In this document: piece by piece, positions 55,721 to 64,000 of the stretch
Layout: every line of letters begins with the position of its first letter
How positions within the stretch are numbered: position 1 is the stretch's first letter
NCBI GenBank assembly: GCA_963575745.1
Contig: CAUYUJ010014356.1
Span: 116,105 to 180,104, forward strand
Direction: 5' to 3'
From: Prorocentrum cordatum
Taxonomy: Eukaryota > Sar > Dinophyceae > Prorocentrales > Prorocentraceae
DNA length: 64,000 nucleotides
Made by a program: the position numbers and the translations under genes
Notes under the pieces: model-generated
The model's database searches: none
What the model was told of the DNA's origin: nothing
What the model saw: the letters and a program-made list of their open reading frames with translations, nothing else

Positions 55721-55997
55721 ACCCTGGATGCGGCAATAATCGCCCCCCCCCCTTGGATCCGCTGGGGGAGTTGGGCACGTGCTGGCGGAACGGGTGGATG
55801 GGGGGTTGGAGGAGGAGGAGGAGGAGGAGGAGGAGGAGGAGGAGGAGGAGGAGGAGGAGGAGGAGGAGGAGAGGGAGGAGGAGGAGGAGGAGGAGGAGGG
55901 GAAGGAGGAGGAAGGGGAGGAGGATGGAGGGGGGCGGGATAGGGCAGGCTTAGTCAGAAGGCTAATCGCCCCGCCCTTGATAATACCCCATCCAGAG
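55721..55997 (+). mobile_element. Family G element with GAG core, copy 2
   Basis: The left end ACCCTGGATGCGGCAATAATC and the right end TTGATAATACCCCATCCAGAG are inverted. Inside are a C-run, TTGGATCCGCTGG, GGGCACGTGCTGGCGGAAC, then a GAG tract (55808-55930) directly after GGGGGGTTGG, as in copy 1. Confidence 0.75.
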
Positions 55998-56775
55998 TAG
56001 GGAAGGGCTTCCGCTCAATCTATTCCTGCCGAACTACTTCCGGGCGAGGCTCCCGCTCGAACATGTCTCTGAAATTAGCACTTTTGGGGCGGCGGACTGC
56101 CAACACCCTGAAGGGCTGGCCAATGACAACCACGAAGGACGGGCCGCAAGGGCAAGGACGCAAAGGTACCCTAAAGACGCCCGTGTTTCCTTACTCGCAC
56201 TTTTGACTGTAACCGCTGCTGTGTAGCCCGCATGTTTTCGCATATGCAGTACGACCAATCTTACTTCCAAGTATAAGCAAGACTGGTGTAGGCATAACCT
56301 CATGGTTTCGGTGAAAACCAAGGATCGACTGGAAGAGTGTCCAGCGCCTGGGTACCTCAACTGGGAGGGACAACGAAGGGATGCATTCTCCCACCCTTGC
56401 CCTCGCCCCTCGGCGCTGAACAATTTCCCATGCGACGGAATCAACATGATACGCTGTCCGCCCTCACTGAAGTCTGATCAGAACTTGTAATCGACCCACC
56501 GTGGACACTGTCTCGACCAGCCTATCGGTGCAAAATCATCAGTGACGAGGCTGCAGCTATACAAAACAGTCAACGCGGGAACAGACACGACGCCACTCCT
56601 CTCGATCAAAAGACCTTTGGACACCCATCCTGGGAGGCCTCGCGTGCGATCCCCTGGGCCTCCGGGCCTGTGGGGGCTTCCTAACGGGGCCCCAAGCTAC
56701 CAAGCCTCCTTGTGGTGGAGGCTGAGAAGCGCTGCGGCAAAGACCTCGCCCCTGCGCCCCCAGGATAGCCCAGTT
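55998..56775. other. No gene; diverged family N repeat at 56112-56190
   Basis: GACGGGCCGCAAGGGCAAGG and GACGCAAAGGTACCC are the N-like words. Nothing else was recognised. Confidence 0.35.
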
Positions 56776-56990
56776 TCGAATTGACAAGTCCGATCGGCGA
56801 TCGACATGAATCGGATCGGCGGGAATCGGCAGCCGAGTCGTGAAACGTCGAATCTGCAGAAATCGGCAAGTCACTGGGCCGTCATTGAGGCATCGGCATC
56901 CGAGTCGGAATCTGAAATCGAATCGAATCGGAATCGGAGGCAATCGAAGTCGAATCGAATCGAGTCGGAGAAATCGAAACGAGTCCTGCC
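56776..56990 (+). repeat. Family S GAATCG-rich repeat, copy 2
   Basis: Collinear with 52393-52612; opens GATCGGCGATCGACATGAATC and closes with GTCGGAGAAATCGAAACGAG. Confidence 0.75.
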
Positions 56991-57013
56991 TGCGCCTGGT
57001 GGGGGGAGACCGA

Positions 57014-57152
57014 CAGGTACCGATGGCGCTACCCCCCAGGACCTCTCCCAGGGTGCGTTCTGACCAGGATCTCGAGGCGAATCCAGCGGTGGCAACGAGG
57101 GCCTCCCAGGAGGCCCAAACAGGGGAAAAAGGGCGACGGGGGTGGAGGTGTG
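57014..57152 (+). repeat. Family J repeat, left part of split copy
   Basis: GGTACCGATGGCGCTACC, GGGTGCGTTCTGACC and GGTGGCAACGAGGGCCTCCC match 32411-32570. The last 50 bp (57103-57152) recur at 57388-57437 beyond a K element, after which J continues. Confidence 0.75.
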
Positions 57153-57387
57153 TTGAGCAGGGACCGACCGCCCCGGCATTCCTATAGTCCTACCACGGAA
57201 GGATCTTGGAACCCCCAAACATGCTCAAAAACACAAAACCATGTTCTTAGAACATAATCCCGATGTGATACAGCAAGACAATATCAACCAGAAATGTTCT
57301 AAGAACATGTCGTGGAAACCACAAAAGATTAGTATAACATTGTTTGGTAGGGCTATAGGCGATCCAGGACGCTTCGCCACTGCTTGA
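57153..57387 (+). mobile_element. Family K element flanked by a 50-bp duplication
   Basis: Begins TTGAGCAGGGACCGACCGCC and ends CGCTTCGCCACTGCTTGA. Inside are ACCATGTTCTTAGAAC, CCCGATGTGATACAGCAAGA and AATGTTCTAAGAACATG. The 50 bp before and after it match at 47 of 50 positions. Confidence 0.8.
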
Positions 57388-57578
57388 CTCCCAGGAGGCG
57401 CACACAGGGGAAAAAGGGCGACGGGGGTGGAGGTATGCGTGCCTTTTCCTTCTCTGAGGTGGAGGCCGAGCAACGCTGCGGCAGAGACCTCGCCTTAAGT
57501 CGGGCGTGTCCCCCTACAGGGAGATCTTCGACGAAAAATGAAAAACGGCAAACATATAGGGCAAAAGTGCTCCAAAAT

Positions 57579-57650
57579 CCGCCGACCCTGTCGGCGTGTG
57601 GAAGATGCTTTTCCGTTCGTCGTGAAAGTCGTCGTCGTCGTCGTCGCCGC

Positions 57651-57702
<52 letters not shown>

Positions 57703-57715
57703 GATGCTCTTCCGT

Positions 57716-57747
<32 letters not shown>

Positions 57748-58934
57748 CTCCCCTCAGGCGCGCTAGCCGAAGCGAAACCAAAGCGAAATCGAGCAACGTC
57801 GTAGCTGAGTCGAAGGCAAAGCGAAATTGAACAACGTCGTAGCTGAGTCGAAGGGAACCCCTTCCCTTTGATCCCTTCCCCGCGGGGGGGGGGGGGGGTC
57901 CCAGGGGGTCCCAGGGGGGGCAGATACGCATCCCCCCCGGGATGTCCCGGGACCTAGAAAAGCCCCCAGACTGGCCAAGAGTGCCCCAAGAGGCTTCCAA
58001 GACGGCTCCAGAGGGCCCCGAATCGCCGAACCATCGGTCGAAGACGCCAAAGTAGCCTCCAGACGGCCCAAGAGATTGCCAAGACGCTCCAAGAAGTCTC
58101 CAAGAGCACTCCCAAGAGGGCACGAAGAGGGAAAAATCAATGATTTCCTTAAAGTTTTTGACAGATTTTGGCGTTCTCGCCGTTTCAACTTGCCGACGCT
58201 CCAAGACGGCCCCAGATGCCCCCAAGATTGCCCCAAGATAGCCCAAGAGGCCTCAAGAGAGCCCCAAAATGACCCAAGAGAGCCTCAAGACCGCCCAAGA
58301 TGCCTCCAAGATGGCCCCAGAGGCTCCCCAAACGGCTCCAACAGGGTGCCCAGACGGGGGGCCCGACGAGCCCTCGGCGACAGAGGCTCCCAGGAAGCCC
58401 CAAGATGTCCCCAAGAGGCCACCACGAGATCCCCAAGAGGCCTCCAGGAAACCCCAAGAGGCCCACAGGAGCTTCGCGTGCTCATCCGGCATGAGCTGAG
58501 GCTCGGTTGGCTCACCCTTTAACCGCAACGTAGCTACTGAAAAGCGCGGGGCAAGGTAGCTGCCCCCGGAGCGCCGAGCCCAAGAACACTCCAAAGCAAC
58601 CCCAAAGGCTCCCAAGACCCCCCACCCCCAATACGGTCGAAAAGACCCACGAGAAAGCCCCAAACTGGCCCAAGAAGGCCCCGAGAGAGTCTCGAGAGAG
58701 CCCCAGAGAGTCCCCGAGAGACCCTTGAGAATAGCTCCAGATCGCCACCGCCGTCAACGTCGTCGTCGTCGGCCAAAGACGCTCCCGAGAAAGCCTCACG
58801 ATTGCCAACAACGGCCCCAACACGACCCCCCCCCACAGGAGACCCCAAAATACCCCCAAGAGGCCCCCCCCGCCACATTAGAGAACGCATGGGTCGCCCT
58901 CCAGGGTCGGCGGCACTGGCCGTAAGGCCTTCGC
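57579..58934. mobile_element. Inner insert of the composite element
   Basis: It starts CCGCCGACCCTG and has the exact inverse CAGGGTCGGCGG at 58902-58913, then 21 more bases. It carries a GTC trinucleotide tract (57625-57750) and a CAAGAGG-type array (57950-58880). No transposase-like frame was seen. Confidence 0.65.
57950..58880 (+). repeat. CAAGAGG/CAAGATGG-type array inside the insert
   Basis: CCAAGAGGCTTCCAAGACGGC-like words with an AT-rich core at 58125-58180 (AAAAATCAATGATTTCC). A short GTC run sits at 58755-58770. Confidence 0.8.
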
Positions 58935-59087
58935 AATAAAAAACGGCAAACATATAGGGCAAAAATGCTCCAAAATGGTAAACAAATATTCAAAAAATAA
59001 TCCCAAGTAGAATTCAACAAAATGTTGATTAGACTATGTTTTAACTGTTTTGAAGATTCCCCCTGTAGAGGGACCGGCGCGACTTAA

Positions 59088-61098
59088 ACCTCGCCCGTGC
59101 GCCCCTCCTCGGGCACGCACCACGCGTCGTGCTGGCCCGGGCTCCGCCCGCGCCCCGGGGCAGGCGAGCGCGCCTCGGGGCGTGAGAGGGGGGGGCCCAC
59201 GGCTCCGGCCGGAGCAGCCCACGCCGAGCCCCCTTCTCCTCCTCCCCCGCCCTTCGTGCTCTGGAAGCCCCGGCATGATCGCGTCGTAGAAAAAACAATC
59301 AGGGCGGGAGGTGTTCGGCCAGTTTCGGCCTCGGGGAGCCATTGCAGGGCCTCGGGGCCATCAGAAAACGACTCGGGATGAAAATCTGGTCCCGGGGAAA
59401 AGGGTCGGGACTTCCGGGGGCCCCGCACGGAAGGAAAAATCAGGACGTCGCATGCCCGGGAAGGGATCCGAGCTCTGTACACCACCAGCCCGTGCCTTCT
59501 CCACTGCCTCTGCCCTCGTGCTCGTGGTCGCCGCTGCTGGTCCCGCACGTCTGCGTGATCTGGCCCTGTCCAGCCTGCATACCATGTGGCGCAACACCTT
59601 GACGAGCACTCAGCTTCCCCCTCCTCCTGTTGTAACTCCTAGGTGTACCAACTTCTCAAAATGCAAACTAGGCCACTCCGTTGCACTGGCACCCCGTACG
59701 GCATAGATGCTGGTTGGGGAAATCAAATGCGGCTGAAGTCGCACATCCACATCACATGGTGTACGGCGACCCCTGTACAACAACCCTACGGTACGCAAAC
59801 TGCCCATGGTACCGATGTGGACTGGCCTGGCCACGCGAGATAGTTCCGTGTGTCCGTATTCCACTGGCGGAACCGTAGCGCTACTCTGCTGGGGAACGGC
59901 GTGGGATACCCCCCCCGCCGCAAGTAGATACAAAACCCATGTTTGATTTGTGGTGGTGCTGGAAGGAATACCAGACCGAAGGACATGCTTACGCCACCTG
60001 GGGTCCGACCCGCGTTGCTGTCAGTGATGGTGTAATCTCTCACTTACTGTACTTCGTATCCGCACCGTGCCGCAAACACTGATCGGAACGACCCCAAGTC
60101 ATCTGTAGGCTTCACACTCCCTCGGCGCCACCCCTGGCAGGTGGCTGGCTCGGCACAGAATGTACCAGGAGCGAAGCCTGCCAAAGCGCACATCCCCGAA
60201 GCCACCAATTTTGAACATAGATTCGGCAAGGCTTGTCACGCGCCTTAGCCGGGCTGGTCTGGACTGGGCCATGTGAGTGATGAGTGCAAGCATGGCATCT
60301 GCTCATTTCCGTTCGTGTGCCTCCTCTCGCGATCGCACATTTCGTTCCAAGAAGCTGGAGACTGTATGTGGAAGGTCCTCCCCTCCCATTGCCTCAGCTC
60401 TCTAAGCCTCCCATCCCCTCGCGTGGCCCCGCGATCCTCACCCCTGCTAAAAGTCGCAGGCGCACGGCCATTGCATCGAGGGCTTCGGCGCCGCGCTGGG
60501 GCCGAATCGCAGTGACGTCTTCAACGCCAATTTCCTACAGTTCACAGCGAAAGCGGCAAGCCCGAGTCGGCACCCTGCAGGCGGATGAAAAGAAACGTGC
60601 GCTGACACAGGCAAGGTCAGGAAACAACATGCCTCCTCCCAAGAACATCGACGTCGTGCTTACTTCGCGAAGTCGACCCCCAGAAGTCTCGACCCCTTCC
60701 CCGGGGTGCGGCGAGGGGCCCCAGAGGCCGAAAACAGCCTCTTCCCAAGACCCCCGACGTCGTGATTACTTCTCGACGTCGACCCCCGACCCCTTCCCCG
60801 GGACCGCCTCTTGATCCTGAGTCGTTGCTTGACGGTCCCGGGGCGCGGAGAGGGGCCCCGGAGGCCGAAGCGCAGCGAAGCACCTCCCGTCGTGTTTTAG
60901 TTTCCACGGCGCGAGGGGGTCTGGGTCAGGAGACGCCCCCCCCCACAGGGGGGGGCACGAGCCCACAGGGGAAATAGGGGACCGCCCCTAGCGACCACGA
61001 CGGCGACACGAACGGATTTGGACTGGATTGCACTCCCGATTAGCCGTCTCGGCTGTCAGATGATGGCGGCGCTCGCTGGCCATAACTACGCTGCACAG
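59088..61098. other. No gene recognised; family O words
   Basis: GTCGACCCCCAGAAGTC, GACCCCTTCCCCGGGG and GGCCCCAGAGGCCGAA at 60665-60740 recur at 60778-60880. A related block is at 59320-59425. A plus frame at 60284-60814 is basic in part but has no domain I can name. Confidence 0.4.
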
Positions 61099-61494
61099 CT
61101 TGAGCAGAGGCCGGGCGCCTCGGCATTCCTACAGGCCTACATGTTCTTAGTAAAGGGCAGAAAATCCACCCCGATAGTAACCACTCCGACACGCGAAGCC
61201 GTTTAGTAAACGTACCCCAAAAAAGGAATCAAACAGGCAGGGCTGGTAAAAAACGCCCAGGGCCATTGAGTAAACGCCAATTGTCCGGTCCGGGTGGTAT
61301 TTGCTCCATTGGCTTAGAGCCCGAGAGCGTTCTAGGAACAAAACCAGCCTTCTTCGAACATGAAGCCGATTGGTTGAAACAAGACAATCCCAAAAGTGCA
61401 GGTTCCGAGAGCACGTCGCGCAAACTACGAGAGGTTCTTAGAACAGTCCTTGGTGGGTATGAGGCCAAATCAGGGCGCCTCGCCACTGCTTGAC
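61099..61494 (+). mobile_element. Family K element, copy 4, probably with an insertion
   Basis: Begins CTTGAGCAGAGGCCGGGCGC and ends GCGCCTCGCCACTGCTTGA. After ACATGTTCTTAG at 61141 about 170 bp of unrelated sequence follows before AGAGCCCGAGAGCGTTCTAG. That segment contains CAGGCAGGGCTGG and AAACGCCCAGGGCC, words also seen at 10768-10790. Confidence 0.65.
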
Positions 61495-61647
61495 TCCTCT
61501 TCATCCTCCGTCTGTGAAGGGCAACGATCGGGGGGGACTGGCACAGGGGGGAGCATCGACCGGGAATTGGCGATACATCGCCGATAAATCGGCGGAGGGC
61601 CCCCAATAGCGACTCTGCACGTTCCTGGGCGGGGTGGGGCTATCAAT

Positions 61648-61795
61648 AGGGGGCCACATGCGAACCCTACCCCTACCCCCCACGATTTCTGAGGGGGAGG
61701 GGGGGTCACTTTGATCGGGAGCCCTCGAGCGAAGTGAACTCCACCCTCCCCCTCAGAAATCGTGGGGGGCAGGGGTAGGGCTCGCATGTGGCCCC
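61648..61795. repeat. Large imperfect palindrome, copy 2
   Basis: AGGGGGCCACATGCGAACCC and CACGATTTCTGAGGGGGAGG on the left, CCCCCTCAGAAATCGTG and CTCGCATGTGGCCCC on the right; centre GGGAGCCCTC. It matches 38084-38233 with paired changes in the arms. Confidence 0.85.
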
Positions 61796-61835
61796 GTTAT
61801 CATACCACTATCTGGAGGAACAAAACACGGCACGA

Positions 61836-61985
61836 GCATGCACTCTTGGCGCTCCGCGCGGATTCCTTGGGTCTGCGCTGGACCCCCCTACGCGTGGCGC
61901 GCGGAGGCTTGCCTGGGGCGGCGCAGGAGGGGCCCTGAACGGCTCCAAGAGATCCGCGCGGACCCTCAAAAGTTCATGCTGATGC
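61836..61985. mobile_element. Family D element
   Basis: GCACTCTTGGCGCTCCGCGCGG at the left is mirrored by CCGCGCGGACCCTCAAAAGT at the right; the central hairpins are more degraded than in other copies. Confidence 0.7.
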
Positions 61986-62067
61986 TGGCTGTCATTCGTC
62001 GACCATCTGCGATCGCTGGTCGTTTGGGGGTCGATGCGTGCCCCCCTGTGTCTACCCCCCCTTATCG

Positions 62068-62245
62068 TCAGGTCGGGCATGTCCTCCTAGCGGCGGATCT
62101 TGGGAGGAAAGCGAAAGCCAGAACAACCGGAAGTAGGAAGACATCGTCCTCCTCACAACTGGCCCACAGTATAGGCACAGCGTCCCCAGACTATTTCTGG
62201 ACCATTCCTGCACATTCCTCCTGTAGAGGGACATGCCCGACTTCA
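62068..62245. mobile_element. Family A MITE
   Basis: Ends TCAGGTCGGGCATGTCCTCC and GAGGGACATGCCCGACTTCA. Flanks CCTTATCG and CGCTATCG match at 6 of 8 positions. Confidence 0.8.
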
Positions 62246-62297
62246 CGCTATCGTTGCCCCTGCCCACCTGTGTGCCCCCTCCCCCCCCCTCTTTCTT

Positions 62298-62495
62298 GGC
62301 GGTGGGCGAGGGGGGGAAGTAAGAAGGGGCGGATCTTCTCCGAAGGCTCGGAAGTCCCCCAGCCTTCTGAGACGTTTTGCAAGCTTTCCCTGACGACACA
62401 GAAACAACTTCGCAATAGGCGCGAGGGCTGCTGAGAAGTCCCGCCGCCTTCTGAGAGGGCCTTCTCCTTCTCACTTCCCCCCCGCGCTCGCCGCC
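62298..62495. mobile_element. Family M element between duplicated A-end sequences
   Basis: GGCGGTGGGCGAGGGGGGGA at the left and TTCTCACTTCCCCCCCGCGC then TCGCCGCC at the right. The 54-bp sequence ending in TCGTTGCCCCTGCCCACCTG lies on both sides (62220-62273 and 62506-62559), so an A right end and its flank were duplicated around M. Confidence 0.7.
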
Positions 62496-62559
62496 GACTA
62501 CCCCTGTAGAGGGACACGCCCGACTTAACCCCATCGTTGCCCCTGCCCACCTGTGCAAG

Positions 62560-62995
62560 AAGCGGACTGCATGCCAGACTGCGCTGGCGGTTCGCGGAGA
62601 GGAGTATGCGCCAAGCGCGCGGGTCCAACTCTCAACCACCAACGGCCACTAAACCGCACTAAAATTCCATTCAGCCACAATTTGAAACATCTAAATCTTT
62701 GGGGTTGACATGACGCTCCCATGCCTGGCCACCGAACCTATCTGCTGCCCCTGCCCACCTCCCCCCCCCCCTGCAGGGGGCTGCCGCGCCTCGCCCTCCG
62801 CGGGCGCGCTGGCGCTGGGGCCGCCGGCGGGCCCGGGCGCCCGCTGGCTGCACTCGCTGCAGCACGCCGCCTGGCCCATGTCCTGCGGAGGGGCGGGGCA
62901 GAACGCCCGACGAGGCCGGAGAGAACGTCTGAGGGGCAGGGCAGGACACCGGATGCGCCGAGCCAGGAAGACGCTCCCGCTGGCCGAGTTGGCAC
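62560..62995. other. No gene; partial copy of the 63530 tandem unit
   Basis: GGGGCGGGGCAGAACGCCCG then ACGAGGCCGGAGAGAACG at 62890-62930 matches the tandem unit at 63530. Confidence 0.4.
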
Positions 62996-62997
62996 TA

Positions 62998-63445
62998 CTC
63001 CTCCTCCTCCCCCTTCTCCTCCCTCTCATCCTCCCTCTCCTCCTCCTCCTCCTCCTCCTCCTCCTCCTCCTCCTCCTCCTCCTCCTCCTCCTCCTCCTCC
63101 TCCTCCTCCTCCTCCTCCCCCTCCTCCCCCTCCTCCTCCTCCTCCTCCTCCTCCTCCCCTCCTCCTCCTCCTCCCTCCTTCCTCCTTCCTCCTTCCTCCT
63201 TCCTCCCTCCTCCTCCTCCTTCCTCCTCCTCCTCCTCCTCCTCCTCCTCTCCTCCTCCCTCCTCCTCCTCCCTCTTCCTCCTCCTCCTCCTTCCTCCTCC
63301 TTCCTCCTCCTACTTCCTCCTCCTTCCTCCTCCTCCTCCTCCTCCTCCTCCTCCTCCTCCTCCTCCTCCTCCTCTCTCTCCTCCTCCTCCTCCTCCTCCT
63401 CCTCCCCCTCCTCCCCCTCCTCCTCTCCCTCCTCCTCCTACTCGG
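62998..63445. repeat. CTC trinucleotide tract of 450 bp
   Basis: The longest pyrimidine-only stretch of the window. TCCTTCC variants lie at 63175-63310, with pure CTC runs on both sides. Confidence 0.95.
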
Positions 63446-63529
63446 AGGAGGACGGTGCCGATGACGATGCCCACGGCGGTGATCATGGCGATGGCGATGA
63501 CGCGCCCGTCCACCCCCCCTAATGTCCTG

Positions 63530-63785
63530 CGGCAGGGCAAGGCAGAACGCCCGACGAAGCCGGGGCGAGGAGAACATCGGGCGAGGAGGCATCTTGAACC
63601 TCCGAGTTCTGGCGCTTCGGGCGGACGCGTCGAGCGCCGCGGCCCGCGGCAGGCCAGGGCAGAACGCGCGACGGGGCCAGGGCGAGGCCGACATCGGGCG
63701 AGGAGACGTCGAGGATCTCTGAGAGCCGGCGGCTCGGGAGGACGCGTCCTGCGCCGCGGCCTCCTCGGAGCGCTCGGGAACGCTC
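63530..63785 (+). repeat. Tandem duplication, unit about 120 bp
   Basis: GGCAGGGCAAGGCAGAACGC, ACATCGGGCGAGGAG and GGGCGGACGCGTC recur from about 63650 as GGCAGGCCAGGGCAGAACGC, ACATCGGGCGAGGAG and GGGAGGACGCGTCC. Confidence 0.75.
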
Positions 63786-64000
63786 CGAGAGCGCACTGGA
63801 GCGCTCTGGAACGTAACCAGCCCCGAACTTATCCCTATCCCTAAGATGTGCGAGCAAACAGCGAGGACAATCTCAGGGGTAGGCCCTCAGAACCTTGAGG
63901 GAATCCTTGAGATCGGCACCGAGGTGAGGTGATGTCAAACATAAGGATAAGGGATATGCTTCAAACTCGTAAGAAGCGCTCCCCTCGCCCCAGCACCCCG
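63786..64000. other. No gene recognised
   Basis: Ordinary composition; short GAGCGCNCTGGAGCGCTC palindromic words near 63788-63812. Confidence 0.4.

Larger units (their letters stand above)
57495..59087. mobile_element. Composite family A element, 1.6 kb, exact 8-bp duplication
   Basis: ACCTCGCC stands at 57487-57494 and 59088-59095. The outer ends are TTAAGTCGGGCGTGTCCCCC and GAGGGACCGGCGCGACTTAA. The A body is split: a 42-bp segment (57537-57578) recurs at 58935-58976. Between them lies a 1.36-kb insert. Confidence 0.85.

Overview
The window looks like a gene-poor, GC-rich stretch of a large eukaryotic nuclear genome, most likely a protist of the dinoflagellate kind. The reasons are a gap of exactly 100 Ns (1401-1500), no operon-like gene packing, dozens of short terminal-inverted-repeat (TIR) elements, very long simple-sequence arrays, and a eukaryote-type guanylate-binding-protein (GBP)-like GTPase with strongly GC-ending codons. 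The lineage is an inference: no spliced-leader sequence, rRNA or tRNA was recognised by eye.

Only one gene is convincing: a GBP-like GTPase with a cysteine-rich, probably zinc-binding C-terminus, on the minus strand at 22630-23809. Weak coding candidates are an exon-like segment just downstream of it (22385-22574, minus), a terminal-exon-like segment ending in an acidic tail (36285-36383, plus), and two overlapping, mutually exclusive open frames around 42766-43640.

The rest is repeats. I grouped the dispersed elements by eye and label them A to S for this window only. A (TIR TTAAGTCGGGC, about 130-190 bp) and B (TIR TTATGATGTTCC, about 190-220 bp) are MITE-like, and several copies have clear 8-bp target-site duplications. 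C, D, E, F, G, H, K, L, M and P also have inverted ends. G and H carry GAG or ATG microsatellites between their TIRs, and I carries expanded AC arrays. J, N, O, Q, R and S are dispersed repeats without a clear TIR. A further dispersed class is a degenerate array of the words CAAGAGGCC and CCAAGATGGC.

Layout: 1-1400 nested M, K, A, I and B elements; 1501-4500 a tandem duplication, GAG/CTC tracts and a CAAGAGG-type array; 4500-13000 mostly unrecognised sequence with scattered elements; 13000-17000 F, G, E, I, L and M elements; 17830-19150 a large AC/ACGC array; 19600-22300 CTC tracts; 22400-23850 the GTPase; 24000-32600 elements and CAAGAGG-type arrays; 33600-35140 a GAG/ATG block; 35500-39700 D, C, A, B and a palindrome; 40000-43700 lower-repeat sequence with the open-frame pair; 43950-50300 H, K, a GTGTCCC/GAGATCGAT array, F and GAG; 51000-57400 A, P, S, C, D, Q, G, J and K; 57495-59087 a composite A element; 59300-64000 O, K, a palindrome, D, A, M, a long CTC tract and a tandem duplication.

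The most notable signal is the mobile-element biology: a 1.6-kb composite A element with an exact 8-bp target duplication, holding an inner insert flanked by a 42-bp duplication; a K element flanked by a 50-bp duplication; an F element flanked by 19 bp; and microsatellites sitting exactly between TIRs.
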